Below are positions 5,392-6,053 of a DNA stretch of 6,053 bases, in pieces. Within the stretch, counting starts at the first letter, position 1. Each line of letters begins with the position of its first letter. This stretch comes from Bacillota bacterium (GTDB lineage: Bacteria; Bacillota; Clostridia; Tissierellales; Sedimentibacteraceae): contig JARBUP010000181.1 of the NCBI GenBank assembly GCA_029239575.1, positions 1-6,053 on the forward strand, written 5' to 3'. Made by a program: the position numbers and the translations under genes. The notes under the pieces are model-generated. The model was not told the DNA's origin. It worked only from the letters and a program-made list of their open reading frames with translations, and made no database searches.

Positions 5392-5434
5392 TGTCATCCT
5401 GAGCGGTAGCGAAGGATCTTATAATTTCATGACA
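5392..5434. repeat. truncated copy of the palindromic repeat (mostly one arm)
   Basis: It starts TGTCATCCTGAGCGGTAGCG at 5392 and continues AAGGATCTT, a near-consensus left arm. Instead of a full right arm it ends after a short AT stretch with ATGACA (5429-5434), the inverse of its first six bases. This suggests an internal deletion that kept both termini. Confidence 0.75.
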
Positions 5435-5461
5435 TATTGTACTTTTTGACCTATTTTATTA

Positions 5462-6053
5462 CTAATAAACAATATTATAGTTATCAAATTTTAAATACTT
5501 TGAATAATCTACTGTTTTAGAAATTGCTTCATTATAATTAGGTATAATAATTTTTAAATCTACTTTTGTTGCTTTTTCTATATTATTTGGCGATATGTAT
5601 TTAGATTGTACTGAAACCGTCAGATTATCTCCTATGAAATATAGCGATGCTGCATTTATAATAATTATTATGGGATTAGAGTTGTCATTTATACTTGAAG
5701 AAATTCTGCTTAAAATATATGATTTAAAATTATATTTATATATATTTAAAGCACCCAATTCATCTACTGGATTTAGTAATAAATAATTTTCTGCTTTTTC
5801 AATTGAATCATTGACTGCATTAATCATTAATTCATGTGCATTTACATATGACTCATTTAAACCATTTTCAGACATGTAAAATGATTGTTTAATATCTGAA
5901 TTTGTTTTTTTAATTTGATAATTTATTAATGTTAAACTCATTAATGAAACACCTAAGAATATTATAACTGCTATTATAATTAATAATAATATTAAAACTG
6001 AGCCATTATTATTTAAATTCCTTTTAATTGATTTAATTTTAATTATTTTAATT
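5462..6053 (-). CDS. PilX-like minor pilin (partial, 5' end beyond window)
   Basis: The frame stays open from the TAG at 5462 to the right edge, giving 196 visible residues. The first ATG in this frame (5941) is internal: upstream of it lies a Lys/Asn-rich leader (IKIIKIKSIKRNLNNNG), then a pure hydrophobic helix (SVLILLLIIIAVIIFLGVSL), then SFYMSENGLNES. That order, basic leader, Gly before the helix, and an (A/S)ExG motif after it, is the PilX N-terminal pattern. There is no Glu at mature position 5, as in PilX/GspK-type subunits. The remainder is a soluble domain with a helical start (MINAVNDSIEKAENYLL). It is the first pilin gene transcribed here; a cluster of palindromic repeats separates it from the PilW-like gene. 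The true start codon is not in the window. Confidence 0.75.
   Translation of the reverse strand, partial: IKIIKIKSIKRNLNNNGSVLILLLIIIAVIIFLGVSLMSLTLINYQIKKTNSDIKQSFYMSENGLNESYVNAHELMINAVNDSIEKAENYLLLNPVDELGALNIYKYNFKSYILSRISSSINDNSNPIIIIINAASLYFIGDNLTVSVQSKYISPNNIEKATKVDLKIIIPNYNEAISKTVDYSKYLKFDNYNIVY

Noticed and set aside
5241..5434. CRISPR array
   Set aside because: The repeats are large, unequal palindromes without regular unique spacers, and no cas genes are present.

Overview
The window is very AT-rich, uses strong AGGAGG- and GAGGTG-type ribosome binding sites and consensus sigma-A-like promoters, and has an elongation factor P gene followed directly by a gene for a CD1247-type acidic protein. 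Together these point to a low-GC anaerobic Firmicute of the Clostridia/Tissierellia type. Type IV pilin-like genes next to efp fit that assignment. I cannot name the genus from the sequence alone.

Left part (1-1518). Two divergent units share the gap at 424-580. Leftward runs a two-gene unit: a 34-residue single-pass membrane protein (319-423), then a C_GCAxxG_C_C-family cysteine protein cut by the window edge. Rightward, from a good promoter, runs a membrane-anchored YiiX-type (permuted NlpC/P60) cysteine hydrolase at 581-1462. It ends at a perfect 22-bp hairpin that probably terminates transcription from both sides.

Middle (1519-3160). A 74-bp palindromic dispersed repeat sits at 1528-1601. 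A MepA-like MATE efflux transporter follows on the minus strand (1681-3024). Its promoter combines a perfect -35 box, a 19-bp spacer and overlapping dyads, the arrangement typical of MerR-family control. A terminator hairpin (3119-3160) separates it from the next unit.

Right part (3173-6053), all minus strand, in transcription order: a PilX-like minor pilin open at the window edge, a 247-bp gap filled with three palindromic elements related to the 1528-1601 repeat, a PilW/GspJ-like prepilin, a strong internal promoter with a short structured leader, a GspH/FimT-like prepilin, efp, and the acidic CD1247-type gene. The three prepilin-like proteins look like the minor (priming or tip) subunits of a type IV pilus or pseudopilus. 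The internal promoter would transcribe the GspH-like pilin together with efp and the CD1247-type gene.

The points most worth a second look are the leader at 4569-4609, which can form two mutually exclusive hairpins, one of them masking the pilin ribosome binding site; the clustered palindromic repeats; the MerR-like MATE promoter with no regulator gene beside it; and the hidden 34-residue membrane protein. I saw no clearly undescribed multi-gene system.
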